From: Odobenus rosmarus divergens
Taxonomy: Eukaryota > Chordata > Mammalia > Carnivora > Odobenidae
Length of the DNA stretch: 64,000 nt
NCBI RefSeq assembly: GCF_000321225.1
Contig: NW_004450479.1
Coordinates: forward strand, 2,199,019-2,263,018
Reading direction: 5' to 3'
Part shown: positions 10,760 through 22,149 of the stretch, in pieces
Numbering within the stretch: position 1 is the first letter of the stretch
Layout of the letters: every line of letters starts with the position of its first letter
Position numbers and translations under genes: made by a program
The notes under the pieces: model-generated
The model's input: the letters and a program-made list of their open reading frames with translations, nothing else
Told to the model about the DNA's origin: nothing
Databases searched by the model: none

Positions 10760-10984
10760 AACAGCCCACAAGGAATGGAGCCCGCCAGTAGCCGCTCAAG
10801 CGAGCGAGGGAGGGCGTCCTTCCCGGGGCAGCCCGGAGAGGGGCCTGCAGCCTGCGGAGGGACCAGATGCGAGCAGCCAGCTGCCACGCCAGCCTCCTGA
10901 CCCCCAAACCATGTGATGATAACTGACGCTTTCAGCCACTTCCTTTGAGCTGATTTGTTCCTCAGCCATAGATAGCTAATACAG
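10760..10984 (+). repeat. MaLR-type (MLT1-like) LTR, 3' part
   Basis: AAGGAATGGAGCCCGCCAG...GATGATAACTGACGCTTTCAGCCAC...CATAGATAGCTAATACAG follows the end of an MLT1-type LTR, which typically finishes ACTAATACAG. The 17-bp minisatellite lies just upstream. Confidence 0.65.
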
Positions 10985-11084
10985 CCCGTGCCCCGGACTC
11001 CGCCTGATCCTGTCACTTGTGACCTTGTCCCCAGAAGTCCCCCCGGCCTCCGACCCCGCTCCTCGGTCCCCCCACATGCTCCCT

Positions 11085-11178
11085 CCAGCACCACACACAC
11101 CACACACACACACCCACCACACATACATACGCACCACATGTAGACACGCACACACATAAACACACACACCACACATAG
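11085..11178. repeat. (CA)n-rich imperfect microsatellite
   Basis: ACCACACACACC-type repeats broken by CATACATACG and CATGTAGACACG. It accounts for the VCVCVCV runs in minus-strand frames, including the 422-codon frame at 10381-11649. Confidence 0.9.
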
Positions 11179-11179
11179 C

Positions 11180-12525
11180 GACAGCTCCCAGACCACAGGG
11201 ACGTGTTGCCAGCAGGAGAGGGGCCTCGGACCCCTCTGTTCTTTAAGCAGAAGTATCTCCAGGGGTATCTCACCGGCCAGCTGCAAACATCTACTGGAAA
11301 CATTCAGTTCCCTGGTTCCTGAGTCTGTCTTCACTCCCACAGTCAGAGCCCAGCATTCCTCTGGCTGCTGGCTTGCAGAAATAAATCCATCTCTTCTATT
11401 TGCTTTCCTGGATGGGATTACATGGGTTTGCCCCCCACACAAAATTTCATTTGGCCTATAAGTTGGTCTCCAAGGAAAAGACGTTGACATCTCAGTTCTT
11501 ATGACAAAGTTTGGACCCTGGAGGGCGAGGCTGTGGTGGGCCACTGTGCCAGGTGGAGGAGACAGAAGGCGGGGAAGGAGCCCTGGGCTTGAGCTCAAGT
11601 CCAGCTCTGCCCTGACAAGCTGAGCCACTTTGGAAGAGTTCCTGTCCATCAGCGAGCCTCCATCATAGCCCCCTCAGGAGTCTGCTGTTGGAGACTTCAA
11701 CAAGGTAACATGTGTGGACCCTTCTTTTCTGGTTTGGTTTTAGGAGACATAAGCTACTGCAGGCCAGAGGCCCTGGCTGAGGAGCTGCAAGCCTCTCTTC
11801 CACTGGGAAGAAGCACACTGCCACTTACGTTTATCAATCAGTCTCTTGTGGTTTGGGTTATCATGAGTTGACTCCTGAGAGCCTGAGCTCTAGAGGGCTG
11901 CATCTGGATCTGTGACATGGAGAGCTGCCCCCCCCACCCCGAGATGGTCCTCCTCCCAGTTGTGGAGCATGTCAAGGCTCATCCCTCATGGTGTCATTCT
12001 TGTATCGTCACAATGCCCTCCTCTCACTTTAAAAAGAACAGCGTTTGCTTGACCCTGCTGCTCCAGAACTTGTCTCTAAGATTCCGCCTGGCTATGAAGG
12101 GCACACTAGGATGTGGACTATAAATCTGGAGCCCTCATGACATTTAGATCCATTAATCCATCAAAAGAAGATTTGCTACCTCTTAGTGTCCAGAGAGAGA
12201 CCGGAAATCCCCTCATCCAAATGTTCACATGGAGGCTGGAGCACAATTAATTCTACTCAGCACTTTGTATTGGGATCTTCAGGAATTCACGGGATGTCAG
12301 CACTCTGCCCTGTGCCTTATCACTTGGAGTTGTGCCAACACAGGAAACCAAGCCAAAGGAATTTGTTACCAGGTGCCTTTGCCTGTTCCCAGTCTGTACG
12401 TGAGGGACCAACCTAATCCCGAAATGATGAGACTATAAACCACCACCATAACCTACAGGATCCAAACAACCTTCCAGACTGGGAGTTCTTTGAAAACTAT
12501 CTTCAGCACTTAGTCCTAGGCCTGG
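11180..12525. other. Intergenic sequence, no gene recognised
   Basis: Short frames only. No SINEC, L1 or MIR was recognised with confidence. Confidence 0.5.
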
Positions 12526-12526
12526 C

Positions 12527-12895
12527 AATGCACGGATGAATAAGTGGATGAGTGGGTGAATGGATAGATGGGTGGATGGATGGGTGGATGGATGGTTGGG
12601 TGGATAGATGGGTAGATGGGTAGATGGGTAGATGGATGGGTGCTTGGGTGGATGGGTGAGTGGATGGATGGATGGATGGATGGATGCTTGGGTGGATGGG
12701 TGGGTCGATGGATGGGTGGATAGATGGATGGATGGATGGATGGATGGATGGATGGACGGATGGATAGGTGGTGGATGGATGGGTAGATGGATAGATGGAT
12801 GGATGCTTGGGTGGATGAGTGCATGGATGGGTGGATGGGAGGATGGATGCATGGATGGGTAGATGAGTGGTTGAGTGGATGGGTGGATGAATAAA
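12527..12895. repeat. (GGAT)n tetranucleotide array, about 370 bp
   Basis: Imperfect TGGATGGA/TGGGTGGA array. On the minus strand it reads as IHPSIHPS... in three frames, producing spurious ORFs of 130-144 codons. It is the inverse of the (ATCC)n array at 20.7-21.2 kb. Confidence 0.97.
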
Positions 12896-12949
12896 TGAAT
12901 CTCTGACCAAGGAACAAAAGTTCTTGCCCAGAATCAACTACTCAGGAGA

Positions 12950-13060
12950 CTTGTAACTTCCTTCATTTGTAAAATGGGGTGAGGGTAGTTCTTTTTCTGT
13001 CCATCCCATAAGGTTGTTGTGAGAATGAAATCAGATGATGTAAATAAGGTTGTTTTTGGC
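12950..13060 (+). repeat. MIR SINE
   Basis: ACTTCCTTCATTTGTAAAATGGGG, then AAGGTTGTTGTGAGAATGAAATCAGATGATG, is the MIR 3' half in sense. Confidence 0.85.
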
Positions 13061-15099
13061 CACCTCTATAGAATTATACGAATGAGAGGAAGTACTGTCC
13101 CAAAGAAAATGTTTCTTCAGCCTAATAAATGCCCCTAGGAACATAGATTGCTTCAACCAATGACTTAACAAATCCTCTTGGGGAAGACAGCCCTTTCTGT
13201 GGTCATTAGAGGTGCGATTCAGAGCAGCAGCTGCTTGGTTGACGAGCTGTCTCACCTTGGACAGGCTACACCTGTAGGTCCTACAAGACTGTGAGCTCAT
13301 AGAGGGCAGGTATGGGTCTTAGACCTAGAATCCTCCTTGTCTGTAAAAATGAGTAACTATGGGTACTCAGATATCTATTGCAGCGATTTCAGTAAAATAG
13401 CCCTATTATTATTTTTAAAAAGGTATAACTTTACAAAAAGACAACAATGTAGAAATGCTAGAGTGAAGTGCTACGTGTGAACCATGTCCTTATACAATCG
13501 TGTCCTCATACAACTTAAAGACTGACGTTTGATGTGGCTTTTTTCCCACTTAAGCCCTATTTTAAAGGTGGACACGGGGCTTGCAAGACAATGTGAAGGG
13601 AATGGGGAGGGGGAGGGGTATGCATGAGACAACGTGTACAAAGAGCCTGAGGCAGGACTGACAGAAAAACGCTTGGTCCACAGCACCTTACTATGGTCCC
13701 AATGATTTGGGGTCCAGGCCTGCCACTGTGTCACTTGCCACTGTGGTCCCAGATCCTCTGTCTTCTTTTCCTGTCTGGCTGGCCTCCCCTGTCCTTTGGA
13801 TGGGGAGAAAGGTGGTGCGGGTGGTGGTGGTCCAGGTCAGAAGGGGACAGGAGCGTTGCAGCCAAGCAGGAGGAGTTAAAAACCTCTGCACAAACACCTT
13901 GTCCCCCCTTCCTGCTCGCTCTGGATGCTGCACAGCCAGACCCCTCTGCTGGTGCTGGAGGATCAAGCGTTTGCTTTTCCTGGGTGTGCACGAGGGCGCA
14001 GAACTATCCCTGGGCATGGTTTGGGGCTCCAGACCAAGGCAGTCAGGCCATGCTGGGAAAGAAAGCGAGAGCGATGGACGTCGGCACGCATGGGCTTGTC
14101 CTCAGAGCACCCCCAGTGTGCTGGCAGGCCTCCTGCAGCAGAGCTCACTGGGGGACAGGACGGAGGGAACACAGTGGCAGTTTTTATGCATGACAGCTCT
14201 GTGAAAAGGGCATAGCATTTACTTGAGCAAATTTGGGACTGGGATTGGTGAACTGACCAAAGTTGGTAAATATCAAGGGTTAAATAACAGGCCCCCCATT
14301 ATCAACCCTGATGCCGAGTTACAGACATCACGCTTTCTAAAGGATAGGAGCTGGGGGTCAGGATGGACTCACGCATTAGAATTTCTAATATCACAGTTCA
14401 CACTTGGGGATGGAATGAAACAGCTCTATTTTCACCACCTTCCCCAAGAGCTGGACCTCAAATGATCTCTAATTATTACAGAATCTCTGATTTCTGGGCC
14501 AGGTTCCAAGGCCGTTATTGTGGCCGTATATCAGAGGCAGCGGCAGCCAGGGTGCTGGGCTGCCAGGCAGAGAAGTCAGACGCAGGCGAGTGGAAGTCAC
14601 GTGAGGCCCGCTGCGCGTTCAGGACCCAGCCTGCGCTCTGGAGGACGGGAGGAGGAGGCCCTCCCTTAGCCTCCAGACGTCCAACCCCCCAAGTCGAGCA
14701 GAGAAGGTAGATGGGACCTGGAGCCAGCACCTGGAGCACCAGCTGGAGTGTCCAGGAAGCTTCTGGCTCTCTGACCACTTTCCCTGAGCGGTTTTCACTC
14801 AGAAGCCTCCCCCCCCCACACACACCCCTACTTCTCTCCTCCCCAGGGCTCATTCGGAAGTAGTGGGGAGAGGAGGTGTCTTTGATTGTCACATCTCGGG
14901 GAACACTACGGCTCTCCAGGGTTGCCAGATGCCCCTCAATGCACACACAGCATCATTGTGATGGTTCACTGTCTGTGTGGGCTGGGCCATGGTGCCCAGT
15001 TGTTTGCTCCAACACCGATCTAGGTGTTGCTGTGAAGGTATGTCTTAAACAAGAGTAACATTGAACTCTGTAGACTTTGAGCAAAGGCAATGACTCTCC
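13061..15099. other. Intergenic sequence, no gene recognised
   Basis: Frames of 80-166 codons at 13.7-14.2 kb overlap on both strands and have no recognisable domain. A weak CT-rich run lies near 14800. Nothing else stands out. Confidence 0.5.
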
Positions 15100-15299
15100 C
15101 TAATGCAGGAGGGCCTCTTCCAATCAGCTGAAGGTTTTAAGAGAAAAGACTGAGCTCCACAGAGGAGAAAGGAATTCAGCCTCAGATGCCTATGGGCTTG
15201 AGATCCAACAGCAACTCCTGCTGGAATTTCCAGCCTGTGGCCTGTTCTACAAGATTCAGATGTGCCAATCCCAAGGTCTCGTGAGCTAATTCCTTAAAA

Positions 15300-15332
<33 letters not shown>

Positions 15333-15382
15333 AAATATATATCCCCTTAGTCAGTTTCTCTGGAAAACCATGACTGACACAG
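15100..15382 (+). repeat. Ancient LTR-like repeat
   Basis: GAGGGCCTCTTCCAATCAGCTGAAGG...GAGCTAATTCCTTAAAATCTCTCTC, a CT-rich stretch, then GTTTCTCTGGAAAACCATGACTGACACAG. The sequence order resembles a common eutherian LTR ending ...CTAATACAG. The family name is uncertain. Confidence 0.5.
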
Positions 15383-15482
15383 CCGCCCTGCCCTAAATGC
15401 CACCAGGGCCTCCCAGAGAGCCACCCAATGACCTGGGTCAGTTCCACACAGACCTCCTGGTCCCCACCTCTAAAATGAAGGG

Positions 15483-16762
15483 GCAGCATTTCCTTACACC
15501 ACACACAAAAATAGACTTCAAAATGGATGAAAGACCTAAATGTGAGACAGGAATCCATCAAAATCCTAGAGGAGAACACAGGCAGCAACCTCTTCGACCT
15601 TAGCCGCAGCAACTTCTTCCTGGAAACATCATCGAAGGCAAGGGAAGCAAGGGCAAAAATGAACTATTGGGACTTCATCAACACAAAAAGCTTTTGCACA
15701 GCAAAGGAAACAGTCAACAAAACCAAAAGACAACCTACAGAATGGGAGAAGATATTTACAAATGTCTTATCAGATAAAGGGCTGGTAACCAAAATCTATA
15801 AAGAACTCATCACACTCAACACCCAAAGAGCAAACAATCCAATCAAGAAATGGACAGAAGGCATGAACAGACATTTCTCTGAAGAAGACATCCAAATGGC
15901 TAACAGACACATGGAAAAATGCTCAACATCACTCAGCATCAGGGAAATACAAATCAAAACCACAATGAGATACCACCTCACATGGGTCAGAATGGCTAAA
16001 ATTAACAAGTCAGGAAACAACAGATGTTGGTGAGGATGCAGAGAAAGGGGAACCCTCCTACACTGTTGGTGGGAATGCAAGCTGGTGCAGCCACTCTGGA
16101 GAACAGTATGGAGGTTCCTCAAACAGTTGAAAATAGAACTACCCTACGACCCAGCAATTGCACTACTGGGTATTTACCCCAAAGATACAAATGTAGTAAA
16201 AAGAAGGGGCACCTGCACCCCAGTGTTTATAGCAGCAATGTCCACAATAGCCAAACTATGGAAAGAGTCCGGATGTCCATCAACAGATGAATGGATAAAG
16301 AAGAGGTGGTATATATATACAATGGAATATTACTCAGCCATCAAAAAATGAAATCTTGCCATTTGCAACAACATCGTTGGAACTAGAGGGTATTGTGCTA
16401 AATGAAATAAGTCAATCAGAGAAAGACAATTATCATATAATTTCACTCATATGTGGAATTTAAGAAACAAGACAGAAGATCAGAGGGGAAGGGAGGGAAA
16501 AATAAAACAAGACGAAATCAGAGAGGGAGACAAACCATAAGAGATTCTTAACCATAGGAAACAAACTGAGGATTGCTGGAGGGGAGGGGGGTAGGGAAAT
16601 GGGGTGACAGACACTAAGGAGGGCACGGAATGTAATGAGCACTGGGTATTATACGCAACTGATGAATCACTGACCTCTACCTCTGAAACTAATAATACAC
16701 TATATGTTAATTAATTAAATTTAAATAAATTTTTAAAATAAAACAAAAAAATAGAAATAAAA
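15483..16762 (+). mobile_element. 5'-truncated L1 with 12-bp target-site duplication
   Basis: The exact 12-bp repeat TAAAATGAAGGG flanks the insert (15471-15482 and 16763-16774). The body encodes the ORF2p C-terminus ([17 protein letters not shown]..., [24 protein letters not shown]-like and IYTMEYYSAIKK motifs), followed by the 3'UTR and an AAATAAA-rich tail. The endonuclease and reverse transcriptase domains are absent, so it cannot be mobile by itself. It looks young: the ORF2 frame is nearly intact apart from a TGA. Confidence 0.96.
15527..16351 (+). pseudogene. L1 ORF2 C-terminal remnant with in-frame stop
   Basis: A single frame runs through 15527-16351 and carries L1 ORF2p C-terminal sequence ([22 protein letters not shown]...[19 protein letters not shown]...IYTMEYYSAIKK). 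It is broken only by TGA at 16031-16033, where an arginine codon is usual after GNNRCW, and ends at 16351. No promoter or N-terminal domains are present. Confidence 0.9.
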
Positions 16763-16774
16763 TAAAATGAAGGG

Positions 16775-18190
16775 TCGGGATGGAAGACCCCCCTGCACTA
16801 AATTCTGTGATTCGACATTAAAAGTGACCCCCGTGAGGCAGCCTGTGGGAAATCGAGTATTCTAGGTCATGGAATGAGACCCTCGAAGCTGGCCTGTGAG
16901 CCTCTCCAGCTGCCCCCAAACACCAGCAGCCCCTCTGCAAATCAATGCAGCCCGTAGCCCTTGCCTCCAACACGTGGAGGCTCAGATCTCTGGCTAGTTG
17001 GCAGGATCTGTATTGTTCCAGGCGACAAAGACCACAAAATGTATGCGGTGTGAAGGTCCCATGGTGGATTTCTAGCCTGCGTTTTCTCCTCATGTCATCC
17101 TGGAGGGGGTGTGTGTTCTCAAACCTCAGGGCATGACCCTGCTTAGGAGTGGGGTTGCAGATGGAGCAGGGAGAGCCAGGGCAGGAGGGCCGGCACTGAG
17201 GAGCACAGGGGGCTCTGCTTCTTCCTCCGAAGACCTCAGGCCCTGAGGCTGCCCGTGCCGGGCCTGGGTCACAAGTCCCCCTGGGAGAGCTTTACATACT
17301 GGCCCGAGTGTTTAGAAAGCTGGACTCTCCTCGGGTGGCTCCAACCTTGACTGCCAGAGAAAGTTAATGTTCTTAATCAAAGTTTATTGGGGAGTTTTTT
17401 CCATTGTAAGTGCACTACTCACTTATTCATGGGACAGAAATGAATCCTGCACTGTGGTAGGTGCTGCGGATGCCAGGGTGACACGTGGGTGACACAGTCC
17501 GCGACTTCAAGGAAGCGCCTGCCGTCATAATCAACAAGGGAAACAGTTAAACGTGGTGGCTGTGGGGCGGAGAGGAGGAGCTGGGGGGGATCTCTAGGAC
17601 CCGCTCTGCTGTCTGAGGGCGCACACACTGCCTCCATCCGAGGAGGAAAGAAGAGGAGCCTGATCGCCGTCTCTAGCCTCAAGGCCCCTTCACCTGCTGC
17701 TGAGCGTGTGGGACCCTCCGTGCACGGCATCCCCCTCGCTTCCCGCACCTGGGCCTCCCCACGGCCCCCTGAGAAGGGCGCCGGGTCTGCCCACTTTTGA
17801 ATGGAGCTGTCTGTAGCGACCGGATGGGGCAGGGCGGACATCGGACACACAGGAGGTGAACCGCGCAGAAGCACTTTCCACGCCGCGAGCTCATTGCCAG
17901 GCAGCGCAGGCTCACATTCCTGTTGGCGGTGTCTTGGAAAGTGAGCCTGTCATCCTTGTCTGTTCTCTGGAGTTGGATCCAGACCCGGCTCTGTGCTCCC
18001 TTCTTTATTCTTCCATCTAGTGATGACGCTGTCTAAGAGCCCGGCGGCACCGGGGAGAAGGCGAACGAGGGGCTAAGCTAGGACCGGGTGGGCTCAAATC
18101 CCACGTCTGTTCCTCAGGAGCTCGGGCCTGGTCACGATTTTGAGATTTCCAGTACATCTTCCCAAGGAGCCTCGTCCGAAAAGGCCGGAT
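16775..18190. other. Intergenic sequence, possible L2-like patch at 17400-17545
   Basis: TTCATGGGACAGAAATGAATCCTGCACTGTGGTAGGTGCTGCGG...ACACAGTCCGCGACTTCAAGG resembles a common L2-type segment but is too diverged for a firm call. The 151-codon minus frame at 17419-17874 spans it and has no recognisable domain. Confidence 0.35.
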
Positions 18191-18191
18191 T

Positions 18192-18647
18192 CATCACTCC
18201 CAGCACCAGCACACCCGGGGGAGGTTAGCTTCTCCAGCTGTGTGCCCTTGGGGCTCCTCTCCTGGGACCCAGCAGGAAGGAGCAGGCTCCCCACCCCCAC
18301 CCCCCACCCCAGCCCACCCCCCGCGGTCCCTGCGAGCTCACTGTCCATCCGTGCACAGCTGGGGTCCCAGCTAAGGTGACACGCTCGTGACGAGAGGCAG
18401 GTGAGCTTTGCTTGGTTTTCATCACTCCCAGCACCAGCACACCCGGGGGAGGTTAGCTTCTCCAGCTGTGTGCCCTTGGGGCTCCTCTCCTGGGACCCAG
18501 CAGGAAGGAGCAGGCTCCCCACCCCCACCCCCCACCCCAGCCCACCCCCCGCGGTCCCTGCGAGCTCCCTGTCCATCCGTGCACAGCTGGGGTCCCAGCT
18601 AAGGTGACACGCTCGTGACGAGAGGCAGGTGAGCTTTGCTTGGTTTT
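18192..18647. repeat. 228-bp perfect-looking tandem duplication (two copies)
   Basis: Copy 1 (18192-18419) and copy 2 (18420-18647) differ, by my reading, at one base only: CGAGCTCACTGTCC versus CGAGCTCCCTGTCC. Both carry the same C-rich PPPTP-type run. The near identity indicates a recent duplication or an assembly error. The 160-codon minus frame is simply the unit read twice. Confidence 0.95.
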
Positions 18648-18649
18648 TT

Positions 18650-19130
18650 AAGTATTATTGTTCATTGTGGTAAAATAGACATGACATAGAATTTATCATC
18701 ATGACCACGTGTGAGTGTGCAGCTGAGTGCATTCACCCTGTTGTGCGTCCACCACCACCTTCCATCTCCTGAACTCTGTCATCATCCCCAACTGAAACTC
18801 TGTCCCCATGAAACACGAGCTCCCCGCCCCCTCCCCGACGCCTGGCACCCACCGTATTTCTGTCTCTAAGAATTTGAGTCCTCTAGGGACTTCCTGGGCG
18901 CAGAATCATGGGCTTATATCACTCAGCATCACGCCTTCAAGGTTTATGTACTTTGTGGCAGGTGGCAGGATTTTCTTCCTTTTTAAGGCTGAATAATGTT
19001 CCCTAGTGCGGAGGGACCACCTTTTGTTTATCCATTTCTCCACCGACGGATGCTTGGCTGCTCCCACCTTTTGGTGATTGTGAGTGGGGCCGCTGCAAAC
19101 ATGGGTGTGCACATGGCTCTTTAAGACCAA
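18650..19130 (-). mobile_element. L1 3'-end fragment, antisense
   Basis: TTGTTCATTGTGGTAAAATAGACATGACATAG...ATTCACCCTGTTGTGCGTCCACC...TTTGTTTATCCATTTCTCCACC is antisense L1 3'UTR and ORF2 end. The minus strand retains INKRWSLRTREHYSALKRKK, the usual ORF2p C-terminal block. It starts directly at the right edge of the tandem duplication. Confidence 0.88.
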
Positions 19131-19137
19131 GCTTAGT

Positions 19138-19262
19138 CTTCGGCTCAGGTCATGATCCCAGAGTCCTGGGATTGAGCCGGGCTCCCTGCTCCGCAGGAGG
19201 CCTGCTTCTCCCTCTCCCGCTCCCCCTGCTTGTGTTCCCTCTCTCGCTGTGTCTCTGTCAAA

Positions 19263-19305
<43 letters not shown>

Positions 19306-19328
19306 AATCTTTAAAAAAAAAAACCCGT
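19138..19328 (+). mobile_element. SINEC, 5'-truncated
   Basis: Begins within the head (CTTCGGCTCAGGTCATGATCCC), followed by the CT-rich middle, (AAAT)n and an A tail. GCTTAGT occurs at 19131-19137 and 19329-19335, a short target-site duplication. Inserted at the edge of the antisense L1. Confidence 0.93.
19258..19308. repeat. (AAAT)n microsatellite in the SINEC tail
   Basis: About twelve uninterrupted AAAT units. SINEC tails often seed such arrays, and this one is likely polymorphic. Confidence 0.95.
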
Positions 19329-19514
19329 GCTTAGTTTTGGGGACTCTGTGGCTCCCATAACCACCCTTCCCCCCACAGAATTCCAAGCAGTTTCTTTCAA
19401 ATAAGACTCTCCTTGAGTTCTTACCGAGCAGGGTGACCATGGAGGAGCCCTCCCCGCCCCGGCTGATGCTGAGACTCTCTTATTTAATCTGCTCAGCCTG
19501 GCCTTTCTACGACA

Positions 19515-19645
19515 GTCTCTATTTTATAGGTGGGGAAACTGAGGCATAGAGAGGTTAATAAACTTGCCCAGGGTCGCACGTTAAGGAGCCTCCCGAGGAA
19601 GGTGGAAGCCGGGCCGTCTGACACCTGAGCCCGCGTTCTAAACCA
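19515..19645 (-). repeat. MIR SINE
   Basis: TATTTTATAGGTGGGGAAACTGAGGCATAGAGAGG, AACTTGCCCAGGGTCGCACG and GACACCTGAGCCCGCGTTCTAAACCAC are MIR in antisense order. Confidence 0.9.
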
Positions 19646-20004
19646 CTTTGCTCGGTGGTTTTAGCGTCCCCGTGAAGAACGGGAGGCAGACATCATTGTC
19701 ATTCTGAGGAAAAACTCACGTCTCGACAACTTAAGTGGCTCTGAAGGTCACACAGCTCTTATCTCTGACTCCCATTCTGTGACTTCGAAACCGAGGGACG
19801 ATTATTGGCAGACCTTCCACTTTCCCTTCCCTCCTCCCCTCCCTGCTCTTGAGACACAGTGTCCCAGGACTTCTCTGTTCCTGAACCCCGCCTGCTGCCC
19901 GTCCCACGGCTTAACAGAGGCGTCGTGACAGCCTCGATCCACAAGAGGTAGTGTCTGCTGAGCCCTGAATGAATCAGATGAGGAAAAGTTTAGGCGGCCA
20001 GAGG

Positions 20005-20285
20005 GAGCTAAAAGCCCCTAAAAGTTTAAAGAGATCCTACCAAATGGGTGATTGGCTCCCACTGAGATTAGTTTTAATCAATTATTAAGCAATAGCTTAA
20101 TATTTTAAGAGTTTATGCCATCACAGAGAAATGAAACATTTTGTGATTTTCTTCCCTTCTATCTTTCAAAATAAGAAATGCAAAACAAGTGTATAGTGGC
20201 ATAGATTTATCTTAAATTTCCCATTGAAATAATAGGATGCCTTTATGTTAAATGTTTAGCTTCCTTTGTGTTCCTTACAGTGCTC
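20005..20285. promoter_or_regulatory. AT-rich candidate conserved non-coding element
   Basis: An AT-rich block in GC-richer surroundings, without repeat match, dense in homeodomain-type cores (GATTAGTTTTAATCAATTATTAAGC) and an ATTTCCCATTGAAATAATAGG stretch. Regulatory function is inferred only from composition and motifs. Confidence 0.3.
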
Positions 20286-20708
20286 AGCCTTTCGTAAGCC
20301 TGAATGGGTGCTGAGTCCTAAGTGCCTGCCTCACGTTCAAACACCAGCTTTGCTCAAGGAACGCCAGGAAACATCAAAGCGCCCTAAAGTGCCCTTGACT
20401 TTCTGACAGTGGCAGGCAGCCCCTGTGCCCAGGCTCTGCATGGGAGAGACCCAGCGTCTGGTCCTTGAACTTTCACCTTCCAACTTCCCATCCCTGGGTG
20501 GGAGTCCGGGTCCATCCCTTCTCCCTGCTCCCCAAACCCTTCCTTTCCAGTCAGGAACTGGGAAGCGATAGGTGGAGGGCAGCTGGAGAGAAGGATTAAA
20601 GCACATTACCACCTCTATGAGCGACCCTGGAAAAATACAGGTGAGAGGTCTCCCATTTTTATTCTGTGATCAGTTCCCCTTTGGAAACTGATATAATGGG
20701 CCATTTTT

Positions 20709-21227
20709 CACCCATCCATCCATCCATCCAACCATCCATCCATCCATCCATCCATCCATCCAACCATCCAACCATCCATCCATCCATCCATCCATCCACT
20801 CATCTATTCCTCTATTTAACCATCCATCACCCACCCATCCATCATCCAACCAACCACCCACCCACCCATCCATCCATCCATCCATCATCCATCCACCTAC
20901 CCATCCAATCATCCATCTATCCATCCATCATCCAACCATTCATTCTTTTTTTTTAAAGATTTTATTTATTTATTCATGAGAGAGAGAGAGAGGCAGAGGG
21001 AGAAGCAGGCTCCCAAGGAGCAGGGAGCCCGATGCGGGGCTCGATCCCAGGACTCCGGGATCATGACCTGAGCCGAAGGCAGATGCTTAACCATCTGAGC
21101 TACCCAGGCGCCCTACCCATCCATTCTTCTATTCATCCATCCATCCACCCACCCATCCATCTTCCATCTGTCCGTCCATCCGTCTGTCCGTCAGTCCATC
21201 CATCATCCATCCATCCATCCATCCATG
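20709..21227. repeat. (ATCC)n tetranucleotide array split by a SINEC
   Basis: CATC/CATCCAAC/CACCCATC units at 20709-20945 and 21112-21227. On the minus strand this is the same GGAT motif as the array at 12.5 kb. Frames with HPSIHPSI runs are artefacts. Confidence 0.97.
20946..21113 (-). mobile_element. SINEC, antisense, inserted in the (ATCC)n array
   Basis: T tract, AAAGATTTTATTTATTTATTCATGAGAGAGAG, GA-rich middle and TACCCAGGCGCCC head, all in reverse complement. CCATTCATTCTT-like sequence precedes and CCATCCATTCTT follows, consistent with a target-site duplication in the array. Confidence 0.95.
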
Positions 21228-22149
21228 CAACCTGTGTCAAGCTCTAAGTCAGGTGCTCAAGGAGCTCACTCTCTGAAGGGAGACAGACCTGGAGCCCTAC
21301 ATGCCATGCAGGGTGCTGGGTGCTAAACCAAAATGTCCTCAAGACATGAAGGACACAAGGGAGAGAGTGGCCCCTCCTTATGACAGGTGGGCCTCACAGG
21401 GCGGGGCCTCTGTGATCCATCCAAGGAAATCAGCTGGCAGGTGGAGTTGTTCCAGGCAGAGACGTGGGCCCCTGAGTCCCGTTCGGCTCATCTGTCCTGG
21501 TCTCAGCACACTCTGCCTTCCCATATCCAGTCTCCTGTCCTGTCAAATAAGAACACTCCAGCCATCCTCGTGGGGACTGCTGCATGCGGGTCACTTTGAA
21601 ATGGTCTACGTGCTGGGCAGACCCCAGCATTTCCTGCCTGCCCCTGTCTTCCAGAGGAAGCTCACATGAGGTGGGAGGTGGTCAAGGTTGGGGTCACTTC
21701 TGTAGATTATTCAGATTCATTTGTTATATCTAGATCATGCCGTGTCCTAATTAATGCCGACCTTCAAGGTTGGACTGTGTTTGCAAAGATTTCTGAAATG
21801 GGCCAGTGCTTTAAACTCCAACTACTTCTGCCTCCCCACCCAGAATTTGCTCTCCCTCCCCACGGCTGCCCCCAGACACCCCAGCTGCCACTCCGGGTGG
21901 AAGTCCTGCAGAGAGGGTACACATGAACCTACTTTTGGCTTTTCTGAACTCTGAGCCTCACGAACCAAGGGACATGTTGTAACTGATTTGCCTCCATAAA
22001 ATCCACAGGTGACTAACATGCCCAAGAATTGCCAGAGAGCTCCTGGCTACGGTTCTCTTGTCACCCATGCGTGGGTTGTTTTCATCAGACGTCACTGAGT
22101 GAGATCCAAGGCAGGAGCTGTGGCCGCAGGAACATATGGGCAGAGCCAG

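Noticed and set aside
10381..11649. 422-codon minus-strand frame
   Set aside because: Runs through a MIR, a 17-bp minisatellite, an LTR remnant and a CA-rich microsatellite, which account for most of its sequence.
12433..12937. Histidine/proline/serine-rich ORFs (IHPSIHPS repeats), also at 20666-20956
   Set aside because: Translations of tetranucleotide arrays; the same pattern occurs in all frames.
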